DNA of 64,000 nucleotides from Stenotrophomonas sp. MYb238 (lineage in GTDB: Bacteria; Pseudomonadota; Gammaproteobacteria; Xanthomonadales; Xanthomonadaceae). Location: assembly GCF_009496535.1 (NCBI RefSeq), contig NZ_WIDL01000021.1, positions 1-64,000 on the forward strand, written 5' to 3'. Shown here piece by piece: positions 1 through 9,104 of this stretch (position 1 is its first letter; each line of letters begins with the position of its first letter). The notes beneath the pieces are model-generated. The model had not been told where the DNA came from. It saw only the letters and a list, made by a program, of their open reading frames with translations, and did not search any database. Made by a program: the position numbers and the translations under genes.

Positions 1-21
1 CGTCATTCCCGGAGTTCCCCC

Positions 22-2457
22 ATGGCCCGTATTTCCCCGGCCCCGCTCGCCCTGGCCGTAGCGCTGGCATTGTCCTGGTCCGCCCACGCCCAGCAGGCTC
101 CCGACCAGGCGACCACGCTCGACACCGTGATCGTCACCGGCACCCGCGCCACCGACCGTACCGTGCTCGAATCCACCTCGCCGGTGGACGTGCTCAGCGC
201 CGAGGACATCCGCAAGGCCGGCGTGGTCAACGGCGAACTCGGCAGCGCGCTGCAGGCGCTGCTGCCCTCGTTCAACTTCCCGCGCCAGTCCAACTCCGGC
301 GGCGCCGACCACGTGCGCGCCGCGCAGCTGCGCGGCCTGTCGCCGGACCAGGTGCTGGTGCTGGTCAACGGCAAGCGTCGCCACAACAGCGCGCTGGTCA
401 ACACCGACAGCAAGATCGGCAAGGGCACCACGCCGGTGGATTTCAACGCCATCCCGGTCAGCGCGATCAAGCGCATCGAAGTGCTGCGCGACGGCGCCGG
501 CGCGCTGTACGGCTCCGACGCGGTGGCCGGGGTGATCAACGTCATCCTCGACGACGCCCCTCAGGGCGGCGCCATCGAAGCCAGCTTCGGCGCGCACCAC
601 ACCGACCTGGCGTCGATCAGCCGCACGCTGACCGACGGCCAGACCAGCTACTTCAGCGCCAAGGTCGGCACCGCGCTGAGCGAGGAAGGCGGCTTCCTGC
701 GCGTGGGCCTGGAGCTGAAGAACCGCGAGGCCACCAACCGCGCCGGTTTCGACCAGATCCCGCCGTGGGAGGCGCAGACCCCGGACAACCTGGCGCTGGC
801 CGGCAAGCGCAACTACGCCCTGGGCGATGGCGAAAGCCGCGACCTCAACGCCTGGTTCAACGCCGAGATGCCGTTCGGCGCCACATCCAAGGCCTATGCC
901 TTCGGCACCTACAACCAGCGCGACACCGAGGGCGCCAACTACTTCCGTTACCCCGACGGCGAAGCCAACTGGAAGGAGCTCTACCCGCACGGCTACCGCC
1001 CGATCTCCGAGGGCGAGAACCTCGACGTGCAGCTGGTGGCCGGCGCGCGCGGCCAGTGGGGCGACTGGAACTACGACGCCAGCCTCGACCATGGCCGCAA
1101 CGAATTCACCTATCGCCTGCGCGATTCGCTCAACGCCTCGCTCGGCCCGGCCAGCCCGACCCGCTTCAAGACCGGCGACTACGCCTTCGACCAGACCGTG
1201 GCCAACCTCGATGTCGGCCGCATCTTCGTGCGCCAGGACGACAGCCACAGCCTCGGCTTCGGCGTGGAAGCGCGCCGCGAGCGCTACGAGACCGGCGCCG
1301 GCGACCCGGCCAGCTATGCCGCCGGCCCCTGGACCGACCGCCCGACCGGCTCGCAGGCCGGCGGCGGCTTGACCCCGCAGGACGAGGCCGACCTGTCGCG
1401 CGACGTGTTCAGCGCCTACACCAGCCTGTCCTCGACCTTCGGCGAGAAATTCTCCACCGACGTCGCCGCCCGCTACGAGCATTACCAGGACTTCGGCGGC
1501 GAGCTGACCGGCAAGCTCGGCGCGCGCTACGCGTTCGCGCCGGCGTTCGCGCTGCGCGGCGCCATCTCCAACAACTTCCACGCGCCGTCGCTGAGCCAGA
1601 CCGGTTTCGAATCCACCTCCACCGGCTACACCGCCGGCGGCCAGCTGGTGCAGGGCCGCCTGCTGTCGGTGAACAACCCCATCGCGCGTGCGCTGGGCGC
1701 CACCGACCTGAAGCCGGAGAAGTCGGTCAACTACAGCCTGGGCTTCACCAGCCAGATCGGCAGCCACCTGGACCTGTCGCTGGACCTGTTCCAGATCGAC
1801 ATCGACGACCGCATCGCGCTGTCGGAAAGCATCACCGGCGAGGCGCTGACCGACTTCGTGCAGCAGCGCTTCGGCGTGGGCGGCCTGGAGAGCGCGCACT
1901 ACTTCGTCAACGCCGCCGACACCCGCACCCGTGGCGCCGAGTTCGTCGCCAATTGGCGGCAGACGCTGGCCGGCGGCGACCTGCTGCTCACCGGCACCTG
2001 GAGCTATGCCAAGACCGAGCTGAAGAACGTGCTGGCCACGCCGGCGCAGCTGCTGGCGCTGGACCCGGACTACGTGCTGTTCGGCGTGGAGGAAAGCAAC
2101 ACGCTGACCGACGCCGCGCCGCGCACGCGCGCGCAGCTGGCCGCCAGCTGGGCCGACGACCGCTGGTCGCTGAGCAGCCGCCTGAGCCGCCACGGCAGCG
2201 CGCGGCGCGTGTTCGATTTCGGCGGCGGCTACATCCCGACCCAGACCTATGCCGCCGAATGGCAGCTGGACGCGGAAGTGGAATACCGCATCACCCCGAA
2301 GTGGAGCGTGGCCGTCGGCGGACAGAACCTGACCGACAACTACCCGGACCGCTCCAACGAAGACATCCGCTACTTCGGCAACCTGCCCTACGACGTGCTG
2401 TCGCCGATCGGCAGCAACGGCGCGTACTGGTACGGCCGCGTGCGCTACGCGTTCTGA
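22..2457 (+). CDS. TonB-dependent outer membrane receptor
   Basis: This 811-residue protein has a signal peptide ending near AHAQQ, then a plug domain starting with a TonB-box-like stretch (DTVIVTGTR, about residue 34). The plug motifs RGLSPDQVLVLVNGKRR and IEVLRDGAGALYGSDAVAGVINVIL are typical of TonB-dependent receptors. The rest is a beta-barrel ending in aromatic Phe (GRVRYAF), as BAM substrates do. It should import a ligand across the outer membrane using TonB energy; the substrate cannot be told from sequence (siderophore, carbohydrate or other nutrient). The ATG is preceded by GGAG at 10-13. No partner transporter or regulator is visible in the window, and the upstream side is cut off. 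Confidence 0.93.
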   Translation: MARISPAPLALAVALALSWSAHAQQAPDQATTLDTVIVTGTRATDRTVLESTSPVDVLSAEDIRKAGVVNGELGSALQALLPSFNFPRQSNSGGADHVRAAQLRGLSPDQVLVLVNGKRRHNSALVNTDSKIGKGTTPVDFNAIPVSAIKRIEVLRDGAGALYGSDAVAGVINVILDDAPQGGAIEASFGAHHTDLASISRTLTDGQTSYFSAKVGTALSEEGGFLRVGLELKNREATNRAGFDQIPPWEAQTPDNLALAGKRNYALGDGESRDLNAWFNAEMPFGATSKAYAFGTYNQRDTEGANYFRYPDGEANWKELYPHGYRPISEGENLDVQLVAGARGQWGDWNYDASLDHGRNEFTYRLRDSLNASLGPASPTRFKTGDYAFDQTVANLDVGRIFVRQDDSHSLGFGVEARRERYETGAGDPASYAAGPWTDRPTGSQAGGGLTPQDEADLSRDVFSAYTSLSSTFGEKFSTDVAARYEHYQDFGGELTGKLGARYAFAPAFALRGAISNNFHAPSLSQTGFESTSTGYTAGGQLVQGRLLSVNNPIARALGATDLKPEKSVNYSLGFTSQIGSHLDLSLDLFQIDIDDRIALSESITGEALTDFVQQRFGVGGLESAHYFVNAADTRTRGAEFVANWRQTLAGGDLLLTGTWSYAKTELKNVLATPAQLLALDPDYVLFGVEESNTLTDAAPRTRAQLAASWADDRWSLSSRLSRHGSARRVFDFGGGYIPTQTYAAEWQLDAEVEYRITPKWSVAVGGQNLTDNYPDRSNEDIRYFGNLPYDVLSPIGSNGAYWYGRVRYAF

Positions 2458-2545
2458 CCCGGCGCCGGGCGCGCGCCGCCGCAGTGCGGCGTGTGCTCCC
2501 GGCGCGCGCGTGGCACGGTGCCGGCCTCTCCACGAGGACGCCGCC

Positions 2546-3217
2546 ATGACCGACACCGATGCCATCGCCGCCCTGCAACAGCGCCTGTCGCGGCTCGACC
2601 GCAGGATCCACTGGCTGGGCGGCGCCTGCGCGCTGCTGTCGTGCGCACTGGCCGCCATGCTGCTCACCGGCGCCCGCGCGCCGGCGGCGAAGACGCTGGA
2701 CGTGGAGCGGATCAACATCGTCGAGCCCGACGGCAGCGTGCGCCTGGTGATCTCCAACGCCAGCCGTTTCCCGCTGCCGCGGCTGGGCGGCAAGGACTAT
2801 CCGCGCGCGGTGCAGCCGGCCGGCCTGGTGTTCTACGACGCCAAGGGCGACGAGATGGGCGGGCTGGCGCTGACCGACGTGCAGGCCGGGCGCGTGGCCG
2901 CGCTGGCCTTCGACTACCCCAACTACGACGCGCTGGGACTGGTGAGCCGGGTCGATGCCGACAACCGCAGCGCCACGGTCGGCCTGCTCATCAATTCGCA
3001 CCCGCCGGCCGGCCTGGACGTACTGCAGGCGGCCAAGGTGGTGCAGCGGCGCATCGCCATCCAGAACCAGGACGAGAACGCCGAGATCCTGCTGGCCGAT
3101 CCGCAGGGCCGCGAGCGCATCCGCCTGCGCGTGGACAACCAGGGCGCGGCGCGCTTCGAGATGCTGGATGCCGACGGCAAGGTGGTTTTCGCCGCGCCAC
3201 AGGCCGATGCCCGCTAG
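2546..3217 (+). CDS. Membrane-anchored protein of unknown function
   Basis: The protein has 223 residues. The ATG at 2546 is chosen over an in-frame one at 2510 because GAGG at 2534-2537 precedes it. Residues 1-20 are cytoplasmic with a short coiled-coil-like stretch, residues 24-45 form one membrane helix, and the remainder looks periplasmic. The soluble part is made of repeating short strands of the form IxxxDxxGxxRLxI (near residues 55, 165 and 190), suggesting a beta-repeat fold. I do not recognise a named family. It lies 88 bases after the receptor gene and 54 before otsB, so it could be cotranscribed with either. Confidence 0.75.
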   Translation: MTDTDAIAALQQRLSRLDRRIHWLGGACALLSCALAAMLLTGARAPAAKTLDVERINIVEPDGSVRLVISNASRFPLPRLGGKDYPRAVQPAGLVFYDAKGDEMGGLALTDVQAGRVAALAFDYPNYDALGLVSRVDADNRSATVGLLINSHPPAGLDVLQAAKVVQRRIAIQNQDENAEILLADPQGRERIRLRVDNQGAARFEMLDADGKVVFAAPQADAR

Positions 3218-3271
3218 CGTGGCGATGGCGCGATAACTTCGCGCTCACGTCGCCCATGGCATGGTGGGCGC

Positions 3272-4015
3272 ATGTCAGATGTTTCCCCCAGCCCGCCCCC
3301 CGCGCTGGATGCCGCCTGCGCGTTGTTCCTCGACGTGGACGGCACACTGGTCGGCTTCGCCGCGCAGCCCGAGGATGTCCGCCTGCCGCCGCAGGTCCGC
3401 GACTGGATCGCCCGCATAGGCGAGCGCCTGCACGGCGCGCTGGCATTGGTCAGCGGCCGCCCGCTCGCCCAGCTCGACCACCTGTTCGCGCCGCTGCGCC
3501 TGCCCGCCGCCGGCCTGCACGGCGCGCAGCTGCGGCGCAGCGCCGGCGAAACGCCGCAGCCGGCGGAGACCGCGCAATGGCTGCACGACCTGCACCTGCA
3601 GGCGATGCGGTTCGCCCATGCCCACCCCGGCGTGCGCGTGGAAACCAAGGGCCAGGCGCTGGCCCTGCACTGGCGCAACGCGCCGGCAGCGGCGCAGGCG
3701 GTCGCGGCCTTCGCCCGCGCGCAGCTGCCGTCGCTGCCGGGCGTGCGCCTGCAACCGGGCAACCATGTGGTGGAGCTGGTTTCGGCCGACCATGACAAGG
3801 GCTCGGCGGTGACCGCGCTGATGGGCATGGCGCCGTTCGCCGGGCGCATGCCGGTGTTCGTCGGCGACGACCTCACCGACGAGCACGGCTTCGCCGCGGC
3901 GGCGCGGCTGGGCGGCTACGGAATCCTGGTCGGCGACCGCGGCGGCAGCCAGGCGCGCTACCGCCTGGACGACGTGGCCGCGATGCACGACTGGCTGCGC
4001 GCGGGCGCGGCATGA
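3272..4015 (+). CDS. otsB: Trehalose-6-phosphate phosphatase
   Basis: This 247-residue HAD-family phosphatase should remove phosphate from trehalose 6-phosphate, the last step of OtsA/OtsB trehalose synthesis. Motif I is FLDVDGTLVGF near residue 23, with the nucleophile Asp and the general acid two residues later. The Ser of ALVSGRPL is motif II, and GDDLTDEHGF near residue 197 is the metal-binding motif IV typical of trehalose phosphatases. Length fits the family. It is the first gene of otsB-GH15-otsA; the GH15 start follows 77 bases later. Expression under osmotic or desiccation stress is usual for the pathway, but no regulator site is evident. Confidence 0.95.
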   Translation: MSDVSPSPPPALDAACALFLDVDGTLVGFAAQPEDVRLPPQVRDWIARIGERLHGALALVSGRPLAQLDHLFAPLRLPAAGLHGAQLRRSAGETPQPAETAQWLHDLHLQAMRFAHAHPGVRVETKGQALALHWRNAPAAAQAVAAFARAQLPSLPGVRLQPGNHVVELVSADHDKGSAVTALMGMAPFAGRMPVFVGDDLTDEHGFAAAARLGGYGILVGDRGGSQARYRLDDVAAMHDWLRAGAA

Positions 4016-4092
4016 CAGCGGCGCCGCATCGCCGGCGCGCCACCGGATCCACGACGGGAGGCGCGGACCTCCCCTGCAACAAGGAGGAAACG

Positions 4093-5874
4093 ATGCTTCG
4101 GGCAGATCTCGACATGGGCGTCATCGGCAACGGCAGCTTCGGCGCCCTGGTCGACCGCCATGCGCGCGTGGTGTGGGGTTGCCTGCCGTCCTTCGACGGC
4201 GACCCGTCGTTCTGCGCGCTGCTGTCGCCGCGCGCGCACGAAGGCGGCGACTTCGCCATCGAGCTGGAGGACTACGCCGGCAGCGAGCAGCACTACATCA
4301 CCAACACCGCGATCCTGCGCACGGTGCTGCGCGACAGCCGCGGCGGGCAGGTGGAAGTGATCGACTTCGCCCCGCGCTGGCGCCGCAACGGCCGCTTCTA
4401 CCGCCCGCCCAGCATCATCCGCCGCATCCGCCCGCTGAGCGGCAGCCCGCGCATCCGCGTGCTGGCGCGGCCGCTGGCCGACTGGGGCGCGCGCGCGCCC
4501 GAAACCACCTGGGGCAGCAACCACCTGCGCTGGCTGCTGCCGGGCTTCACCCTGCGCCTGACCACCGACGTGCCGGTGCGCTTCGTGCGCGAAGGCCTGC
4601 CCTTCGTGCTGGCGCACCCGATGGAACTGGTGCTGGGCGTGGACGAGACGCTGGACTGCCCGCTGGCCAGCTACGCGCAGGAGGCGCAGCAGCGCACCGA
4701 GGACTACTGGCGCGAATGGGTGCGTTACCTGTCCATCCCGCTGGAATGGCAGGACGCGGTGATACGCAGCGCCATCACCCTGAAGCTGTGCCAGTACGAG
4801 GACAGCGGCGCGATCATCGCGGCGATGACCACCTCCATCCCCGAGGCGCCCGGCAGCGCGCGCAACTGGGACTACCGCTACTGCTGGCTGCGCGATGCCG
4901 CCTTCGTGGTGCGCGCGCTCAACCGCCTGGGTGCGACCAAGTCGATGGAGGACTTCCTGCGCTACATCTTCAACCTGGCCACCAGCGACGGCAGCCTGCA
5001 GCCGCTGTACGGCATCGGCATGGAGGAACAACTGGACGAGCACGAGGTGCAATCGCTGTCCGGCTACCGCGGCATGGGTCCGGTGCGGCGCGGCAACCTG
5101 GCCTGGCTGCAGCAGCAGCACGACGTCTACGGCTCGGTGGTGCTGGCCTCGACCCAGCTGTTCTTCGACCAGCGCCTGAAGGACCCCGGCGACGTGCACA
5201 CCTTCGCCCGGCTGGAGCCGCTGGGCGAGCGCGCCTATGCCCTGCACGACGTGCCCGACGCCGGCCTGTGGGAATTCCGCGGGCGCACCGCGGTGCATAC
5301 CTACACCGCGGCGATGTGCTGGGCCGCCTGCGACCGCCTGGCCAAGATCGCCGGCCGGCTCGGCCTGGCCGAACGCGCCGGGCTGTGGCGCGAGCGCGCC
5401 GACGCCATCCGCGGGCGGGTGCTGGCGCACAGCTGGAACGCGCGGCAGGGGCATTTCACCGACACGTTCGACGGCACCCACCTGGACGCCTCGCTGCTGC
5501 TGCTCGCCGACATCGGCTTCATCGACGCCGACGACCCGCGCTACGTCGCCACGGTCGAGGCCATCGGCCAGGGGCTGCGGCGCGGCGACGCGCTGTTCCG
5601 CTACATCGCCCCGGACGACTTCGGCGCGCCGGAAACCAGCTTCACCATCTGCACGTTCTGGTACATCGACGCGCTGGCCGCCATCGGCCGCCTCGACGAG
5701 GCGCGCGCGCTGTTCGAAAGCGTGCTGGCGCGGCGCAACCACCTCGGCCTGCTGTCCGAGGACCTGGCCTTCAGCGACGGCGAGCAGTGGGGCAACTTCC
5801 CGCAGACCTACTCGCACGTGGGCCTGATCACCGCGGCGATGCGGCTGTCGCGCAGCTGGCAGGAGGCCTCGTGA
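4093..5874 (+). CDS. GH15 glucoamylase/trehalase-like glycoside hydrolase
   Basis: The 593-residue protein has an N-terminal beta domain and a C-terminal (alpha/alpha)6 barrel of family GH15. NWDYRYCWLRDAAF (about residue 258) is the family signature, and the Glu of GLWEFRG (about residue 397) is the likely general acid; a second Glu in LSEDLAF near the end is the likely base. A strong AAGGAGG sits just before the ATG at 4093, which sets the start. It is cytoplasmic, with no signal peptide. GH15 enzymes in ots operons may hydrolyse trehalose or short alpha-glucans; the true substrate is not decidable here. Its stop overlaps the otsA GTG start by four bases, implying translational coupling. 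Confidence 0.93.
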   Translation: MLRADLDMGVIGNGSFGALVDRHARVVWGCLPSFDGDPSFCALLSPRAHEGGDFAIELEDYAGSEQHYITNTAILRTVLRDSRGGQVEVIDFAPRWRRNGRFYRPPSIIRRIRPLSGSPRIRVLARPLADWGARAPETTWGSNHLRWLLPGFTLRLTTDVPVRFVREGLPFVLAHPMELVLGVDETLDCPLASYAQEAQQRTEDYWREWVRYLSIPLEWQDAVIRSAITLKLCQYEDSGAIIAAMTTSIPEAPGSARNWDYRYCWLRDAAFVVRALNRLGATKSMEDFLRYIFNLATSDGSLQPLYGIGMEEQLDEHEVQSLSGYRGMGPVRRGNLAWLQQQHDVYGSVVLASTQLFFDQRLKDPGDVHTFARLEPLGERAYALHDVPDAGLWEFRGRTAVHTYTAAMCWAACDRLAKIAGRLGLAERAGLWRERADAIRGRVLAHSWNARQGHFTDTFDGTHLDASLLLLADIGFIDADDPRYVATVEAIGQGLRRGDALFRYIAPDDFGAPETSFTICTFWYIDALAAIGRLDEARALFESVLARRNHLGLLSEDLAFSDGEQWGNFPQTYSHVGLITAAMRLSRSWQEAS

Positions 5875-7238
5875 GCCGCCTGGTGGTTGTCTCCAATCGC
5901 GTGGCGCTGCCCGGCGAGAACCGCGCCGGCGGCCTGGCCGTGGGCCTGCTGGCGGCGCTGAAGGAACGCGGCGGGCTGTGGTTCGGCTGGAGCGGGCGCA
6001 GCGTGGCCGGCGCCAGCGGGCAGCTGCACGAACAGAGCGAAGGCGCCATCCGCTACGTCACCATGGACCTGTCGCGGACCGACCTGGACAACTACTACAA
6101 CGGTTTCTCCAACCGCGCGTTGTGGCCGCTGCTGCACTTCCGCCTGGACCTGGTGGACTACGACCGCGGCAAGCGCGAGGGCTACTGGCGGGTCAACACG
6201 CTGTTCGCCGACCGGCTCGCGCCGCTGCTGCGCGAGGACGACACCGTGTGGATCCACGATTACCACCTGATCCCGCTGGCGGCGCTGCTGCGCGAGCGCG
6301 GCGTCGGCTGCCGCATCGGCTTCTTCCTGCACGTGCCGGTGCCCTCGGCCGACCTGGTGCAGGCGCTGCCCGAGCACCGCTCGCTGTTCTCGGCGCTGTA
6401 CGCCTGCGACCTGCTCGGCTTCCAGACCCGGCGCGACGTGGACCGCTTCCATTCGTGGGTACGCCTGTTCGGCGGCGGCCGCATCGGCGGCGACGGCTGG
6501 ATCGAAGCGCCCGGGGGCCGCCGCGTGCGCACCGCCGCGTTCCCGATCGGCATCGATACCGCGCATATCGCGCGGCAGGCGCGCGCGGCCACCGGCAACA
6601 GCGCGGTGCGCGCGCTGCGGCAGAGCCTGCAGCACCGCAAGCTGGCCATCGGCGTGGACCGGCTGGACTACTCCAAGGGCCTGCCCGAGCGCTTCCACGG
6701 CTTCGAGCGCTACCTCCAGCGCTACCCGCAGCAGAAGGGCAGCATGACCTTCCTGCAGATCGCGCCGGTCTCGCGCGGCAGCGTGACCGAGTACCGCACG
6801 CTGCGCGGCGAACTGGAACAGCTGGCCGGGCACATCAACGGCGGCCACGCCGAGGCCGACTGGACGCCGCTGCGCTACGTCAACCAGAACTACGCGCACA
6901 GCACCCTCACCGGTTTCTACCGCGAGGCGTCGGTGGGCCTGGTCACGCCGCTGCGCGACGGCATGAACCTGGTCGCCAAGGAGTACGTCGCCTCGCAGGA
7001 CCCGGACGATCCCGGCGTGCTGGTGCTGTCGCTGCTGGCCGGCGCGGCCGACGAACTGAAACAGGCGCTGCTGGTCAACCCGCACGACCTGGACGGCGTG
7101 GCGGACGCCATCGCCACCGCGGCGAACATGCCGCGCGCCGAACGCATCGAACGCTGGCGGGCGATGATGGACCACCTGCGCGAACACGACATCAACCGCT
7201 GGCGGCGCGACTACCTGCAGGCGCTGGAAGGCGGCTGA
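5871..7238 (+). CDS. otsA: Trehalose-6-phosphate synthase
   Basis: This 455-residue GT20 glycosyltransferase should transfer glucose from UDP-glucose to glucose 6-phosphate. The N terminus [14 protein letters not shown] and the following RAGGLAVGL form the usual substrate loop. WIHDYHL (about residue 125), [15 protein letters not shown] (about 260) and the donor-site [16 protein letters not shown] (about 360) are family signatures. The start is GTG at 5871, overlapping the preceding stop in GTGA, with AGGAGG at 5861-5866. It ends the trehalose operon and is followed by a palindromic REP that probably terminates transcription. Confidence 0.97.
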   Translation: MSRLVVVSNRVALPGENRAGGLAVGLLAALKERGGLWFGWSGRSVAGASGQLHEQSEGAIRYVTMDLSRTDLDNYYNGFSNRALWPLLHFRLDLVDYDRGKREGYWRVNTLFADRLAPLLREDDTVWIHDYHLIPLAALLRERGVGCRIGFFLHVPVPSADLVQALPEHRSLFSALYACDLLGFQTRRDVDRFHSWVRLFGGGRIGGDGWIEAPGGRRVRTAAFPIGIDTAHIARQARAATGNSAVRALRQSLQHRKLAIGVDRLDYSKGLPERFHGFERYLQRYPQQKGSMTFLQIAPVSRGSVTEYRTLRGELEQLAGHINGGHAEADWTPLRYVNQNYAHSTLTGFYREASVGLVTPLRDGMNLVAKEYVASQDPDDPGVLVLSLLAGAADELKQALLVNPHDLDGVADAIATAANMPRAERIERWRAMMDHLREHDINRWRRDYLQALEGG

Positions 7239-7260
7239 GCGCCCCGGAAAACGGATGCCC

Positions 7261-7335
7261 GTAGGAGCGGCTTCAGCCGCGAATGCTTTCCGAACGTGCC
7301 CAGCAAAGAGCATTCGCGGCTGAAGCCGCTCCTAC
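7261..7335. repeat. GTAG-type palindromic REP element
   Basis: Two perfect 27-base arms (7261-7287 and 7309-7335) begin and end with GTAGGAGCGGCTTCAGCCGC and its complement, around a 21-base loop. The same arm core recurs at 11189-11257. GTAG-starting REPs are known to be numerous in Stenotrophomonas relatives. It lies between the convergent otsA and DCC genes and could act as a two-way terminator or mRNA stabiliser. Confidence 0.92.
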
Positions 7336-7355
7336 ATTCCGCTGCCGTCTTCTGC

Positions 7356-7787
7356 CTAGTCCAGGAAACGGACCGCCTGTGCCGGCGTGGGCAGGTAACA
7401 GGCGTCGTGGCGCCCGAACCAGCGGTAGCGGTTGCGCGCCAGCCAGCGGTAGCCGCGGTCGCGCAACGGCCGCGGCAGCAGCCGCGCCAGCAGGGCCAGC
7501 TTCCAGAGGCCGCCCAGCCCGGCCAGCACGCGCACGATGGCGTCGGTGTCGGTATGGGCGCGGCCCCGCTCGACCAGCAGGAACGACAGCGGATCGTCCG
7601 GATCGAGCCCGTGCGCGGCCAGCAGGGCGCGTCCATGCACGGCCTGCATCGCCGCGAAACGGTAGCGGCCGCGGCGGTCGAAACGCAGCAGGAAACGCAC
7701 CCAGCGGCTGCACAGCGCGCAGACGCCGTCGAACACGATCACCGCCTCGCCCGGCGGCTGGCAACCGTCATCAGCCGTCCCGTGCAT
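7356..7787 (-). CDS. DCC-family (DUF393) thiol-disulfide-like protein
   Basis: The protein has 143 residues. The motif VFDGVCALCSRWVRF near residue 19 is the D-x-x-C-x-x-C signature of the DCC (DUF393) family, often annotated as predicted thiol-disulfide oxidoreductases. Middle and C-terminal segments (RFAAMQAVHGRALL, HDACYLPT) also match the family layout. Biochemical function of the family is not established. The ATG at 7787 lies inside the end of the DUF4166 gene (17-base overlap), so the two are coupled. It closes the minus-strand operon rluD-pgeF-DUF4166-DCC. Confidence 0.88.
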   Translation of the reverse strand: MHGTADDGCQPPGEAVIVFDGVCALCSRWVRFLLRFDRRGRYRFAAMQAVHGRALLAAHGLDPDDPLSFLLVERGRAHTDTDAIVRVLAGLGGLWKLALLARLLPRPLRDRGYRWLARNRYRWFGRHDACYLPTPAQAVRFLD

Positions 7788-8322
7788 GCTCTTCCCCGGG
7801 CAGCAACCAGCCTTCGTAGCGGATGAACGGGCCGGCCAGCGGCAGCGCCACATCCACCCGGAATTCGTAGCGGCCGGCATGCTCGCGTTCGCGGCAACGC
7901 ACCTGCGCGAACCAGCTGGCCGGCAGCGGCACGATGCCGAAGGCCCAGGCCCGCTCGGCCCGCCAGTGGATTTCGCCGTCCACGGCGTCCAGCGCGAAAC
8001 TGAAACGCAGCGCGCCCAGCCGCTCGAACAGGCGCTCTCCGCGCTGCCACAGGCGCGATTCCATGCGCGCATCGCCGAAACGGCGGTTCCAGCGCTCGTC
8101 GGCGACATCGACCACGAACTCGACCGTCACCGGTACCTCGTCCGCGCCTGGCGGCAGCCGCGCCAGCCAGGCGCAGGGCGCCACCAGCCAGTGGCGGCCG
8201 CGGCGCACGCTCCCCTGCCCGCGCCAGACCTGCCGCCGCGGCACCGAATGCAGCGCCCGCAGCAACGGCGGCAGCTGCCCGAACGCCGGACCCAGCACGC
8301 GCCCGAACAACGGGACGGTCAC
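7771..8322 (-). CDS. DUF4166 domain protein
   Basis: The product has 183 residues and starts at a GTG (8322) that overlaps the pgeF stop in GTGA. It opens LFGRVLGPAFGQLPPLLRALH and contains the pattern W-RGQGSVRRG, W-FGDARMESR and FIRYEGWLLPG that I associate with DUF4166, a family of unknown function often found as a small standalone protein or fused to dehydrogenase domains. No signal peptide or membrane segment is visible; the sequence looks like an all-beta ligand-binding fold. Function is unknown. Confidence 0.75.
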   Translation of the reverse strand: MTVPLFGRVLGPAFGQLPPLLRALHSVPRRQVWRGQGSVRRGRHWLVAPCAWLARLPPGADEVPVTVEFVVDVADERWNRRFGDARMESRLWQRGERLFERLGALRFSFALDAVDGEIHWRAERAWAFGIVPLPASWFAQVRCREREHAGRYEFRVDVALPLAGPFIRYEGWLLPGEEHARDG

Positions 8323-9101
8323 GGCGCCATCCACACCAGCGTCGCCATGCGCCCGCTGCGGCGGTCGCGGCGGTGCGAGAACCAGCGCGCCGGGTCGGCG
8401 ATGGTGCACTGGTCGCCACCGTGGATGTCGGCCGGCTGCATGCCGGCCGCCCGCAGCCGTTGCCGCGCCAGTGCGTACAGGTCCACGCGCCAGTGCCCCG
8501 GCCGGGTGGCGACGAACGCCGCTTCGGCTTCGGCCGAATGCGCGAGGAAGGCCTCGCGCACGTCGGCGCCGATCTCGTAATGTGCCGGCCCGGCGGCCGG
8601 GCCGAGCCATGCCATCACCCCGCGCGCCGGCGTGCGCATCGCCGCCAGCGTCGCTTCCAGCATGCCGTCGGCCAGCCCGCGCCAGCCGGCGTGGGCGGCG
8701 GCCACCTCGCGGCCGTCGCGGGCGGCGAACACCACCGGCAGGCAATCGGCGGTGAGGATGGCCAGCACCACGCCGGGCACCGAGGTCACCGCCGCGTCGG
8801 CGACGGGTTCGGCATCCACGCCCTGCGCCGCGGGCGGCACCTCGAAGCGCAACACGCCGGTGCCGTGCACCTGGCGCAGCCAGTGCGGCGCCGACGGCAG
8901 GCCGGCCAGCCGCTGCAGGTCGTCGCGGTTGCGCTGCACCTGCAGCGGGTCGTCGCCCTCGGCCGAGGTGCGGTTGCCCAGGTTGAAGCTGTCGAACGGC
9001 GGCCGCGAACCGCCCGCGCCCTGCCGCAGCGTGGTGAAGGCATGCACGCCCGGCGGCGCCGGCCAAGCGGCCGGCAGCAGCGGGAGCCTGTCGGCCACCA
9101 T
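8319..9101 (-). CDS. pgeF: Peptidoglycan editing factor / multicopper polyphenol oxidase-like
   Basis: The 260-residue protein belongs to the YfiH/PgeF (laccase-domain DUF152) family. In E. coli it removes wrongly added L-Ser from UDP-MurNAc, keeping peptidoglycan peptides correct; relatives have been described as purine nucleoside phosphorylases or polyphenol oxidases. The metal-site motifs are present: RQVHGTGVL (His, about residue 77), ILTADCLPVVFA (Cys, about 115) and AAHAGWRGLADGML (His, about 134). It is directly downstream of rluD (3-base gap), the same order as rluD-yfiH in E. coli, and overlaps the next gene by four bases. Confidence 0.93.
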   Translation of the reverse strand: MVADRLPLLPAAWPAPPGVHAFTTLRQGAGGSRPPFDSFNLGNRTSAEGDDPLQVQRNRDDLQRLAGLPSAPHWLRQVHGTGVLRFEVPPAAQGVDAEPVADAAVTSVPGVVLAILTADCLPVVFAARDGREVAAAHAGWRGLADGMLEATLAAMRTPARGVMAWLGPAAGPAHYEIGADVREAFLAHSAEAEAAFVATRPGHWRVDLYALARQRLRAAGMQPADIHGGDQCTIADPARWFSHRRDRRSGRMATLVWMAP

Positions 9102-9104
9102 GGC

